From DASQDN01 sp963844855 (lineage in GTDB: Bacteria > Acidobacteriota > Terriglobia > Bryobacterales > Bryobacteraceae): a DNA stretch of 64,000 nt. The stretch is taken from assembly GCA_963844855.1 (NCBI GenBank), contig CAWJQP010000080.1:1-64000 (forward strand). The letters are read 5' to 3'. Below the pieces are notes generated by a model. That model did not search any database, had not been told where the DNA came from, and saw only the letters and a program-made list of their open reading frames with translations. Positions 38,456 through 47,182 of this stretch are shown piece after piece. Every line of letters begins with the position of its first letter. Position 1 is the stretch's first letter. The translations under genes and the position numbers were made by a program.

Positions 38456-38961
38456 GTCTACCTGGCGCCTCAAGCTCACGTCGAATCAGGCACATGCCGA
38501 CCGAATAAGCTTTTAAGTGGAGCAGCCTCAGCACGCTCCGCACTCTTCTATCATAGCGGGACCACCCATCCGGAAGCCGAAAACGTGCCGGTTTGACGCG
38601 GCAGCGCACTTTTCGATACGCCTTCGCTAGAAGCCTAGAGTCAATGGTTTGGAGATAGTAAGCACGAGAGGCGAAGCGGTCATTCCTGTTTCTGCGCGAC
38701 AGGTGATGCGCGGCCGCATAAGCTTCATCAGACGGCGGTCTCTTCGGTGAGGAGTGTATCGTGATAGGCAGTTTAGGCGGACAAGAGTCGGCGCCTACAG
38801 AAAATCCGGCGTGATTGCATGATGCTGTTGACTGACAGGACTTCGATGCGCCCAAGCCTGCCTGGACCAGCGAGAGAGCGTCTGTAGCAGGCTACTGATG
38901 AACCGTTCGCCGAGCAGCGGAGCGAAGATGAGTTTTGGTTTACCCAGTTTGAAGTTGCCTT
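38456..38961 (-). promoter_or_regulatory. Long metH upstream/leader region
   Basis: About 500 bases with no supported gene, upstream of metH on its strand. metH genes are often under SAM, SAH or cobalamin riboswitches. I searched for the B12-box, the SAM-I core and the SAH GAGGAGCG core and found none that fits. A small perfect hairpin (ATGCG-CGGC-CGCAT) lies at 38706-38719. Confidence 0.35.
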
Positions 38962-40233
38962 CTAGACTCCGCGCAAGTTCGCCAGTTCTTCAAAAGTATT
39001 GGTGGCCACAAAGAACAACGATGTAAAGAGCCGCTTACAGTCGTAATGGCTCATCGCGGCCAAAATCGACGACTGGTGTTGGCGAGTTATTTCGCGATCC
39101 GCAGCCATGCTGACGATCCAGGCGGCAAACAGCGGCTCGCGCATGAAACGCGCTTCATAGACGCGGCGGGGCGATCGTCGATGCCACTCGCGCACCTGCG
39201 AGCTTCCCAGCCGCACTGCGTCCTGAATTGTTGGCTGCGCTTCCCAATAGTCGTTAAGAAATCGCCAGTCAGTTGTGAATGTGCTCTCGTCTTTGTTGTC
39301 GAAGGAACGAGACAAACCGACGTGTTGCGCGGCACTGCTGGCGTTCGCGTTTAGACCGGTACGATAGGCTGATCGGAACTCTTCTGAATCCTCCATCTCG
39401 AACAGCACGCGCATTCCTGCCTGCGAACTGGCGGATGTCCAAAACGGAGGGTTGATCGGGTAGCGATCCTTGCTACCGGGCGGCTCGTAACTCGCGCCCT
39501 GAGCGCAATGCTGTAGTCTTCCTTCGGCCAACTTGCGGTAGAGTGACAACCATCGCCCATCACCACTTAGGTCGTGCATCGCTCTCAGGACGAACAAGAG
39601 GCGGGCGGCATGAATGAAATTCAGCCCCGTCCACTCTCCCCGGACACCGAATCCGCTATCGCATGGCATTCGCCAGTCCAGCTTTTCAATTGCGACGGCT
39701 GTACGCAGAAGCAGCTTCGTGATTCGCGAGCTTTCGTCCCGGCTGGGTATACCGCTTTTCGTGTAACGCCACAAACCCAAGAACCACGGGAATGTTTGAT
39801 CGTCGGAGCCGGCCACGTAGTGGCCTTTGCCATCGGCGATCACGCCGCGAGAAACGAATCCAGCAACCGATCCGACAGATGCAAGTCGGACAAGCCCCGC
39901 GGCGATGCGGCGAGCGTCGGATGCGGCAGCGGGCGTACGTACTCTCGCCCAACGGCGTACCAAAGCATCCAGATAGAGCCCACCAAAAAAAGCGCCGTTC
40001 TCGATCGGAGTCCACCAGGCAAGAGCGTTGGGCCGACATAACCGGCAGTCTTCACTAGTCGGGAGAATGACCTCGCCCTTAAGGCCCGCGTAATCGTACA
40101 GGGTGTGAAAGCGGCGATCGATGAAACGCCGCCACATTTCAGCGTGTAGCGTTTCCACTCCATCCTGAGCGGCAGCGATTGCGCCGATACCCAAAGAAAT
40201 CGCCGCGCGCCTGGTCATTCCATGCGAGCTCAT
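38962..40233 (-). CDS. Exported alpha/alpha-toroid-like protein, function unknown
   Basis: An intact 423-residue protein. The first residues (MTRRAAISLGIGAIAAAQ, from Met6) resemble a weak Tat or Sec leader. The body is rich in Trp, Arg and amphipathic helices (WWTPIENGAFFGGLYLDAL, GSDDQTFPWFLGLWRY, GEWTGLNFIHAARLLFVLRAMHDLSG, NPPFWTSASSQAGMRVLFEM). This resembles alpha/alpha-barrel glycoside hydrolases and lyases, but no catalytic signature is certain. The gene stands alone; the remnant at 40.4 kb just upstream is from an unrelated oxidoreductase. A glycan-active enzyme is a guess from fold-like features. Confidence 0.8.
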   Translation of the reverse strand: MSSHGMTRRAAISLGIGAIAAAQDGVETLHAEMWRRFIDRRFHTLYDYAGLKGEVILPTSEDCRLCRPNALAWWTPIENGAFFGGLYLDALVRRWARVRTPAAASDARRIAAGLVRLASVGSVAGFVSRGVIADGKGHYVAGSDDQTFPWFLGLWRYTKSGIPSRDESSRITKLLLRTAVAIEKLDWRMPCDSGFGVRGEWTGLNFIHAARLLFVLRAMHDLSGDGRWLSLYRKLAEGRLQHCAQGASYEPPGSKDRYPINPPFWTSASSQAGMRVLFEMEDSEEFRSAYRTGLNANASSAAQHVGLSRSFDNKDESTFTTDWRFLNDYWEAQPTIQDAVRLGSSQVREWHRRSPRRVYEARFMREPLFAAWIVSMAADREITRQHQSSILAAMSHYDCKRLFTSLFFVATNTFEELANLRGV

Positions 40234-40351
40234 CAGATTTCCGGAGGTCCTCCGGTCCCTCCCTTCGGATCAGACCACTTTTTCGGGCGCATCGGGGACG
40301 AGGTCGACCACGTGATGCTGAGCGCGCAACGTCTTCTGCAAGTCACAATTA

Positions 40352-40600
40352 CTAACATCCTAGACGGCGCCGGACGCTCTCCTGCTGGTGGCTGCAAAAG
40401 GCTACGTGAGAGAAACTCGCCCTCCCGATACCAGCAGGTTCTCGCATTCCGCCTTTTTTGGGCGTCAGCGAACGGTACGGGATCTGGTGCGCCCATCCAA
40501 GCCGCCAGATTCTGCCTTCATTGACAAATTCGGTAGGGGTAAGGGCAACGCGCTGCACGTGATTCGAATCGATGCAAATGCGAACTAACTCCGATCCCGT
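40352..40600 (-). pseudogene. Remnant of a GG-FAD (FAD_oxidored family) oxidoreductase, C-terminal piece
   Basis: The minus strand encodes SNHVQRVALTPTEFVNEG and HQIPYRSLTPKKAECENLL, the first extending the SDSHHVQR-type and the second the IPYRSLxPKKxECENLLVP signature of this FAD-dependent oxidoreductase family. Two frames are needed, changing at a run of six A (T6, 40454-40459). After it the SHVAF..S motif survives in a different frame (ASFSHVAFCS) and then a stop. Nothing of the N-terminal FAD-binding domain remains, so this is a fragment, not just a frameshifted gene. The flanking bases up to 40736 hold no other recognisable coding sequence. Confidence 0.6.
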
Positions 40601-40736
40601 CCTTCTGCGTCATTGTGAGCGTTCCACCTGCGGCTTCCTCATCGTCTTCAGACTGCCCTAGCTACGGCCGCGTCATTCCATTGGACAAGATGCTCGTGTA
40701 TTAATGTCCAGCGGGCTCGAGAATTGTATCGCCAAG

Positions 40737-40750
40737 CGTTGATGTCAACG
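40737..40750. promoter_or_regulatory. Candidate Rrf2 operator (14-base inverted repeat)
   Basis: CGTTGA-TG-TCAACG is a perfect inverted repeat with six-base arms, 39 bases upstream of the Rrf2 start codon. Rrf2 regulators commonly repress their own promoter through a short dyad, so this is a plausible autoregulatory site; it is a by-eye match only. Confidence 0.35.
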
Positions 40751-40788
40751 AGATAGAGGACAATAGCGTCAGGAGACTCGGCGAGGGT

Positions 40789-41262
40789 TTGAAGACTCTT
40801 TCGAAAAAGGGAAAATACGCGTTGCGCGCACTTTATCATCTGGCGCGTGAACAGGGTAACGGGCCTGTGCTGATTGCCACACTCGCTCAACGGGAGAGTA
40901 TCCCGCACAAGTTCCTGGAACTGATCCTGTTGCACATGAAAAATAACGGCCTGGTTGAGAGCAAGAAGGGACGGAACGGCGGATATGCTCTAGCCAAAGA
41001 ACCTTCCAAGATCACGATCGGATCTGTAATTCGCATGATCGACGGACCGCTTGCGCCTCTGCCGTGCGCCAGCGAAACGGCATACCGAAAATGTGAAGAG
41101 TGCATTGACGAGAAGAACTGCGGCACACGGATCGTTATGCGCCGAGTCCGAGACGCCATGGCCGAGATTCTGGACAATACTACCATTGCCGATGTTTGCG
41201 CCGAGGTGGATCAAAGGCGGAAACTACCCGCTGATGAAGAAGAGTTGATGTTTTATATTTAG
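40789..41262 (+). CDS. Rrf2-family transcriptional regulator, probable Fe-S sensor
   Basis: A 157-residue winged-helix regulator. The N-terminus (LSKKGKYALRALYHLAREQGNGPVLIATLAQRESIPHKFLELILLHMKNNGLVESKKGRNGGYALAK) is the canonical Rrf2 DNA-binding domain. Four Cys residues (93, 102, 105, 111 in LPCASETAYRKCEECIDEKNCGT) sit where IscR, NsrR and RsrR ligate an Fe-S cluster. The spacing is not identical to IscR (three Cys). The start is a TTG with GAGGG just before it; no in-frame ATG is available. Adjacent genes give no target. Confidence 0.9.
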   Translation: MKTLSKKGKYALRALYHLAREQGNGPVLIATLAQRESIPHKFLELILLHMKNNGLVESKKGRNGGYALAKEPSKITIGSVIRMIDGPLAPLPCASETAYRKCEECIDEKNCGTRIVMRRVRDAMAEILDNTTIADVCAEVDQRRKLPADEEELMFYI

Positions 41263-41304
41263 TCACTTTCGGAACTTCGGGCGGTTTTTTATCGTCTTAC
41301 GCGC

Positions 41305-41991
41305 ATGAGAATCTTACTCGGAGTTGTATTCGCATTTACTCTCCTGGCCGATGAGGCCGCACGCGTTGTGGCGACTGGAGAAGGCGAAGTCAGCATAAAG
41401 CCGGATCAGGTTCGCATCCAAATCGGCGTAACAACCCAAGCGCCGACCGCCCAGGAAGCTGGCGGCCAGAACGCCAAACAGAGCGCCGCAGTCATCTCTG
41501 AACTGAAACAACAATTGGGAGCGGCGGCGGAGTTTCAGACGAGAAACTACTCGCTCCATCCGATGTACAAGTATCCAACTGGCGGCGGAAAACCCTCGAT
41601 CACCGGATATCAGGCGAATAACATCGTCGAAGTCAAGCTGAGCGATGTCAGCGCAGTAGGCAAAGCGATCGACATGGCGACTAAGACGGGAGCCAATCAG
41701 ATTCAAGGAATTTATTTTTCTCTGAAAGATGAGCAGAAAGCGCGCGCCGAAGCATTGGCCAAAGCAGCCGTACAAGCAAAAGCAAATGTGCAAGCCCTGG
41801 CATCGGCGATTGGTCTGCGTGTCGTTCGTGTCGTGAAAGTGGAAGATGGGCTGCCGGCGCCGCCAGTGGTTCCTGTGCGCGCGGAGATGATGATGCGCAG
41901 CGCTGCAGCCGACTCGGCTCCGACTCCGGTGGAAGCCGGAAACGTCGAGGTGAAGGCGACTGTAACTGTGACAGCCGAAGTAGCGCCTTAA
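41305..41991 (+). CDS. SIMPL domain (DUF541) exported protein
   Basis: A 228-residue periplasmic or surface protein with a signal peptide (MRILLGVVFAFTLLADE). The DUF541/SIMPL fold is clear: VVATGEGEVSIKPDQVRIQIGVTTQAPTAQEAGGQNAK, YSLHPMYKYPTGGGKPSITGYQANNIVEVKLSDVSAVGKAIDMATKTGANQIQGIYFSLKD, and ARAEALAKAAVQAKANVQALASAIGL. Molecular role is unknown in this family, which has been linked to oxidative stress (BP26-like) and outer-membrane assembly. It starts 42 bases after the Rrf2 gene and could be its target. Confidence 0.9.
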   Translation: MRILLGVVFAFTLLADEAARVVATGEGEVSIKPDQVRIQIGVTTQAPTAQEAGGQNAKQSAAVISELKQQLGAAAEFQTRNYSLHPMYKYPTGGGKPSITGYQANNIVEVKLSDVSAVGKAIDMATKTGANQIQGIYFSLKDEQKARAEALAKAAVQAKANVQALASAIGLRVVRVVKVEDGLPAPPVVPVRAEMMMRSAAADSAPTPVEAGNVEVKATVTVTAEVAP

Positions 41992-42035
41992 TCCTCATTG
42001 ACTTTGGGGATTGACCTGTGGCAAAGTGAGCCACC

Positions 42036-42401
42036 ATGAGTCTGCAAGCGTACACTCGGATCGACAGTGGTGTGGCCGTAATTGAGTTGGAGGGCAGGGT
42101 GACTCTCGGAGAAGGGTCAAGCCTGATGCGCGACGCGATCCTGGATGCGCTGGCAAAAGGTTATAAAAACATTCTGCTCGATCTCGAAAACGTTGGGTAC
42201 ATCGATAGCGCCGGCCTTGGAGAACTCGTCGGATGCGATGCGTTCGCGGATGCGAAAGGCGCAAAGATCAAGCTCGTTCATTTGCAGAAGAAGGTAAAGG
42301 GACTGTTGCAAATCACAAAGCTGATTACCATCTTCGAGACCTTTGAGGACGAGAATCTTGCGGTAAAGTCCTTTCAGCAAGCGAATTCAGCTCAGGCCTA
42401 G
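42036..42401 (+). CDS. STAS-domain anti-sigma factor antagonist
   Basis: A 121-residue single-domain STAS protein of the SpoIIAA/RsbV type. The phosphorylatable Ser lies in the conserved DSAGLGEL loop (GYIDSAGLGELVG, Ser57), preceded by NILLDLENV. Such proteins release an anti-sigma kinase when unphosphorylated. No anti-sigma kinase is next to it, so its partner is elsewhere. It ends with a four-base convergent overlap with the next gene. Confidence 0.93.
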   Translation: MSLQAYTRIDSGVAVIELEGRVTLGEGSSLMRDAILDALAKGYKNILLDLENVGYIDSAGLGELVGCDAFADAKGAKIKLVHLQKKVKGLLQITKLITIFETFEDENLAVKSFQQANSAQA

Positions 42402-43030
42402 CTTCGGTTCATCCAATACACCTTGGTCTCTTCTTCGCTGACGATCTTCCAGTCGCCCGCCATGCGGCGCAGCTTCAATCGTTGCCGCTCAGCGCCGGCG
42501 AACCGGCGGTCGCCGCGCATATCCCAGTCTTTCCGGAATGTCACGACAGCCTGGTTCTTCTCGGCCGACTCGACTCGTACGTCCGAGATGTCATATCTGT
42601 TTACGGTGGGATAGAGTTCCTTCATCCTCGCCTTTTCGCGCCGGACCGTAGCGCGAGATACGTTGCGCTTACGAAAATAGTGGTCCATGCGCGGCGCATA
42701 TAGGATTGTTTGCGCATTCACATTCCCGTCGATCGTACTGGTTCGCCACCGGTTGAGGAATCCTTGAATATCAGCTAATTCCTTCTCCGCGTCGCTGACT
42801 CGGGAGCGCATCGACTCAGTTTCGGGATTGTCGGGGACAGGCGGCTTGACCGAGGCAGGAGGTCCTTCACCGAAAACAGCTCTAGGTTGGGAACTCGGAG
42901 GACTCGGCGCGATTGCCGATGAAGCTCGTGGGTCGTAACCGCCAAACTGCGCAATCGCTGCAACTACGAGCACCGCCACAAGCACAGCCAATGAGCCCAA
43001 TAGCTTGAGTCGATTCTTGTCCCGGGGCAT
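42398..43030 (-). CDS. Membrane-anchored protein with NTF2/SnoaL-like C-terminal domain
   Basis: A 210-residue protein. A transmembrane anchor (LLGSLAVLVAVLVVAAIAQ, about 9-27) is followed by a Pro/Ser-rich linker to residue 70. A predicted periplasmic alpha/beta domain comes next (ADIQGFLNRWRTSTIDGNVNAQTILYAPRMDHYFRKRNVS to WKIVSEEETKVYW). The pattern, helix then curved sheet ending in DWKIVSEEE, matches the Cif/NTF2-like domain appended to many acidobacterial membrane proteins. No catalytic residues can be assigned. Convergent with the STAS gene. Confidence 0.78.
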   Translation of the reverse strand: MPRDKNRLKLLGSLAVLVAVLVVAAIAQFGGYDPRASSAIAPSPPSSQPRAVFGEGPPASVKPPVPDNPETESMRSRVSDAEKELADIQGFLNRWRTSTIDGNVNAQTILYAPRMDHYFRKRNVSRATVRREKARMKELYPTVNRYDISDVRVESAEKNQAVVTFRKDWDMRGDRRFAGAERQRLKLRRMAGDWKIVSEEETKVYWMNRS

Positions 43031-43105
43031 AGTAGTGCGACGCGTCTGGACGGAGCAAAGTCGCTACTGGAGGCGCGTTTCACGGTTGGTCGGCGCGTAA
43101 GTGGC

Positions 43106-45533
43106 TTAATCTTCAATGGTGATTGAATCGAGGTCGACGAAGAAACCCGAGGATGCGGGATTTTTCTGCGGCAAGACGCGAACGCTCATTTCGTGCGGAC
43201 CGGGCGAAAAAGCAAACGTTCTTCTGACCTGCCACTCAATTTCCTTGCTATACAGATCGACTATTTCCCGAATGGCGCCATCAACTTCGATTCGCGCTAA
43301 TCCCCGATTCGGAGCTTTCGTGAAGGTGTAGACGATAGAACGCCCGGAGAATCGGATGCGAGTCTCGTCCCCTGGCTTTGCCGAATAGGTTAAAGTGCGC
43401 TGATATGCGCCCTCCATGGAAGGCCGTGAGTGCCATTCCCCGGTGTAGCCGATGCGCGTGTCCATGTCATCATAAGAACCCTTTGTAAGCACATCATCCG
43501 CGTAAGTCGGATCGGCGCTCCGGAGCTTCGCCTCACAATCCGCAGCAATCGCGATCGCAGAGAAATCGCCGGCTTGGAACGCCGTCTCTCCGCAGAGCTC
43601 CAAATACTTCATCAGGGCTGGAGCGGTTTCGATTACAAATGGATCGTGCTTTTCCGGAGCGATGAAGTACCGAATATTCAGTGAAGAAGCCAACCGGTGG
43701 ATATCAGCGGGCCGGCGGCATGCCTGAACTCGTTTGTTGAAGCTGAAGTTGTGCCAGTGATTGAGGTACACCGGGACTGTCGCGCCGGCAAACTCCGAAG
43801 TCTGTGTGAACATGACAGCCGATCCCTTGGAGTTAACGAAATCGATAACTTTCCGAATCGGAGCGACGTAGTCGCGATATTCCGATTGCACTCGTTTTGA
43901 GAAGACCGGTTTGGGAACGAAGTCGCGATGATAGTAGTTGGCGGCGGGCAGAAAGCAGAGGTTCAGGGCAATGACTGCGATTATGCTAGCAATAGCGACG
44001 CGATAGACACGGGCGTCTGCCTGGCGAGCGCGGGCTAGCGCGGCGCCAAATCCGATTGTCAGGAAGGCGGTCGCTGGATAAAAATAGCGGGCATTCGGGG
44101 TAGAGCTCGCTACTAGAATCGCGCTGACCATGCCCGTCAATCACGGCGGATCGTTCGCTTAGCGATCGCATCCGGGGAAACGCCACGAGACAGAAGGGAA
44201 TGAGCAGCAAGTATTGAAAACCGAAGGAGCCTGGCTGCCCCTCGTAGTATCGATTCGTTTGAAATGTGATCCGAAAGAGTGTGAGCGCGTTCAGTGGTTC
44301 TCGGAATCGAGGGTCTTCCAGAACTTCATCGAGATATGGGGAGTGAAACGTGTTGTTCGCGAACGGATAAATTGGATTACCGGATCGAACATAGGCCGTT
44401 GCGTACGGCAAGACTGCAGGCACAAGAAAAAGCAGAACAGCTAAGGCAATCGAGAGACGCGGTCTCGACAGGCGGTTGCGATTGCGAACGATGGAGAGAA
44501 TGAGGGTCGGCACGAGCGTCACGGCCAGCGTGATTGCGCCGATTTTCCATCCGATTGCAGTTCCCAGGAGCAGACTACAGATCAGAAGATTAGACGTTTG
44601 CGGTTGTTCGTGAAAGCGCCACAAGGCGATTGCGGAGCCCAGCGCCATCGCCGCGACGAAGTTCTCCACCATCATGGTGCCGGTCACGAGTTGAACCATC
44701 GGCGAAGAGAGAAATAGCGCCGAAACGAGGAATGCGGTTCCTTGCGGCAGCCAGGTGCGTACAGCTTGATAGATGAAATAGGCTATGCACGTCAGCATTA
44801 CCAGGTTCAAAAGGCGCGCCGCATATTCGCCGCCAAGAACGTGAGCCAATGCGTAGCAAAAGTCAGCCCCCATCGGCATCAGCGCCCAGACGAATTGCGG
44901 GAAGTCGAGGGTAAAAGCATGACGCGTCGCCATGTCGAATGCGATCGCGAGGTGCATCGAAAGAGCGTCTGCGCCGGCTTCCGGTTTGAGGACAACCAGC
45001 CAGTGGGCAGTGAGAAGAAACAACATCAGACACAGGCCCCAATAGGCGGTGGGAGCGGTCACACTCGACTGGGGATTTGGGACCGAGATGCTGCGATAAA
45101 TGAGGCCGGGGCGGTAAATCAGAATGGACAAAAGAATCACGAGATAAGCGACCGGATAGTGAACCGGTACGCGGGCGACAAGCGCAATCGCGAATGCGAA
45201 GATCGCCATTCCCGTGAGAAAAAGCAGGACCCAGTCACCCTGAAAGAGGCGGTGCCCAAGGATTGCCGCTGCTGCAACAATCAACGCGATCGCGAGGACT
45301 GGCGCGAATCCAACCGCATAGGTGGTGCACAGCAATGCGATACATCCGATCGCAACGACATAATATCTTCGCGCGACCGCGAAGATTAGCGCCGAGAAGG
45401 CCCAGAAAAGAACAGTAAATCGAAGGAATCGGCGAATTCCTTCCGGAAACCAATTAGAAGTCGAAAACAGGTGTTCCGAATAGAGGCCGCCTATCAGGAT
45501 AGCGATCGCGCCGAGAAGCGAGATCCACAGCAA
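43106..45533 (-). CDS. Multi-pass membrane glycosyltransferase, GT39/PMT-like (one frameshift)
   Basis: A protein of about 809 codons with roughly ten or more hydrophobic segments in the first 530 residues and a soluble C-terminal part. The first segment (45533 down to about 44132) contains an extracytoplasmic MHLAIAFDMATRHAF region and long membrane stretches, like dolichyl-mannose-dependent glycosyltransferases. The frame breaks near 44132; removing one base joins SAVIDG to MVSAILVASSTPNARYFYPATAF. The C-terminal 200 residues include GEWHSRPSMEGAYQRTLTYS and a beta-sandwich that looks carbohydrate-binding. It follows the GT2 gene two bases later, so the pair is an operon. Donor and acceptor unknown. 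Confidence 0.78.
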
Positions 45534-45535
45534 GA

Positions 45536-47152
45536 CTATAGACCGGATGCGGCAGATCGGCCAAGCTCGAGCTTACGCTGACGATGCCAGCGGAGGCGTC
45601 CCTGGAAGTCCTGCCACAAGCTCGCGAAGCCCGCCCAGTAATATCCCGACACAAAGATCGCAAGAAATGGTAGCGCGATGAAATTATAGGTGTCCACCGC
45701 GTAGGCCATCATGCAGAGGAAGTAGGTACCGATAGCAAGTTCGGCGTACGGCAACCATCCGCTACGGCTGCGATACTTCGAGGCATGGAGTTTGATCCGT
45801 TGTGATCCTTCGATGGCGTACTTCGGAGTCCGCGCAAATGCAGTCTGCACACCGCATAGCGCCTCAAGAACAGCACGCGTGTTGCTGATCGTCAAAGCAA
45901 CGCCGGCGGCCATCAGCACAGGCACGAAAAAGATGCCGCGTTTCCAGGACTGCGGATACAATTCGCGATGAGCGAGCATGTAGAACGCCGTGATCGACCA
46001 GAACGACGCGATGATCAGCGGCATGTCGATCAGCACCATCTGCATCCAGCCCATGTAAAAGCGGATGATCATGACAGGCAGCATCAGAGCGCTGACAACG
46101 ATCATCATGGGATACGAAATGTTTGGCGTGAGATGGAAGATCGCTTCCATCTTTACGCGTCGCGGCAAGTCGGATTTGAGGATGGTAGGGAGTAGTTTGA
46201 TCGCAACCTGCGTCAACCCCTTCGACCAACGCGACTGCTGCACTTGAAAGCCATTCATTTCAACCGGCAATTCCGAAGGGCATTCGACACCGGGAATATA
46301 CACGAACTTCCAACCCTTCAATTGGGCTCGATAGCTGAGATCGGAATCTTCCGTCAGCGTGTCGTGCTGCCAGCCTCCGGCATCGTCGATCATTTCGCGA
46401 CGAAGGATGCCGGCAGTGCCATTGAAGTTGAAAAACAAGCCACCACCGAAGCGCGCGCCGTGCTCCAGAACGAAGTGGCCATCGAGGAGCATAGCTTCGA
46501 CTTCCGTCAGAACGTTATAGCTCCGGTTAAGATAGGTCCAACTCGTCTGCACGACACCAACTTTAGGGTCACTAAAATAGTGAATCGTACGCTCGAGGAA
46601 ATCTTCTGGCGGAATGAAGTCGGCATCGAACACTGCGATAAATTCGCCAGTCGCGGACTTCAGGCCTTCCTGCAAGGCTCCTGCTTTGTATCCGTGGCGG
46701 TTCGTACGATGCAGGTACTCGACCGGATGTCCCATCGCCTGATAGCGGGCGCATAGCGACTCCGCGAACGGATGGGTCTCATCGGTCGAATCGTCAAGCA
46801 CCTGGATCTGGAACAATTCGCGCGGATAACGCATCTTCAGCGTCTCTTCCAGCAGCCTTTCCACCACGAACTTCTCGTTGTAGAGAGGTAATTGAATGGT
46901 GACCCGAGGCAGTTGGTCGAAATGGCCGGCCGGACCGTTCGTCAGCCGCTTCTTATGCTTCAGATACCCTCGAATCATCTCGTAGCGGTGCAGTCCGAAG
47001 GCTGACAGAACGATGAGTACGGTAAAGTACGGTATCATCAACGCCCAATCGAACCAGGCAAGTTGATGTATGCCTGAAAACGTCGGATCGAGGAAGGTAT
47101 CGATGGCTTTGTCGATGGTAGGCGTCAACTGAAAGGCGAAATAGGTTCCCAT
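45536..47152 (-). CDS. Cellulose-synthase-like family 2 glycosyltransferase
   Basis: An intact 538-residue processive-type GT2. Two transmembrane helices near the N-terminus (about 37-53) precede the catalytic domain: IQLPLYNEKFVVERLL, first Asp in VLDDSTDE (Asp120-Asp121), DxD metal site Asp176-x-Asp178 (VFDADFIPPED), the TED general base (267-269, DTLTEDSDL), and QQSRW (305-309), the counterpart of QxxRW. Four or so membrane helices follow. It resembles glucomannan/cellulose-like synthases (CslA-like) and polymerises beta-linked sugar. Its start is 30 bases from the divergent GT87-like gene. Confidence 0.92.
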   Translation of the reverse strand: MGTYFAFQLTPTIDKAIDTFLDPTFSGIHQLAWFDWALMIPYFTVLIVLSAFGLHRYEMIRGYLKHKKRLTNGPAGHFDQLPRVTIQLPLYNEKFVVERLLEETLKMRYPRELFQIQVLDDSTDETHPFAESLCARYQAMGHPVEYLHRTNRHGYKAGALQEGLKSATGEFIAVFDADFIPPEDFLERTIHYFSDPKVGVVQTSWTYLNRSYNVLTEVEAMLLDGHFVLEHGARFGGGLFFNFNGTAGILRREMIDDAGGWQHDTLTEDSDLSYRAQLKGWKFVYIPGVECPSELPVEMNGFQVQQSRWSKGLTQVAIKLLPTILKSDLPRRVKMEAIFHLTPNISYPMMIVVSALMLPVMIIRFYMGWMQMVLIDMPLIIASFWSITAFYMLAHRELYPQSWKRGIFFVPVLMAAGVALTISNTRAVLEALCGVQTAFARTPKYAIEGSQRIKLHASKYRSRSGWLPYAELAIGTYFLCMMAYAVDTYNFIALPFLAIFVSGYYWAGFASLWQDFQGRLRWHRQRKLELGRSAASGL

Positions 47153-47182
47153 GCCAGTCCCTAGCCGCGGTGCTCGCGATCG

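Noticed and set aside
38520..38560. SAH-riboswitch-like GCGGAGCG segment upstream of metH
   Set aside because: The conserved GAGGAGCG core and its pairing partner are not present; the similarity is only a short GC-rich string.
38670..38735. Hammerhead-like core (CTGATGA followed by a hairpin and GAAAC) in the metH leader, minus strand
   Set aside because: The hairpin does not directly follow CTGATGA, the residues before GAAAC do not close stem II and no stem III/cleavage triplet fits.
38337..38855. Minus-strand open frame of about 170 codons spanning the metH start and leader
   Set aside because: It overlaps the conserved metH N-terminus in another frame and its translation has no family features.
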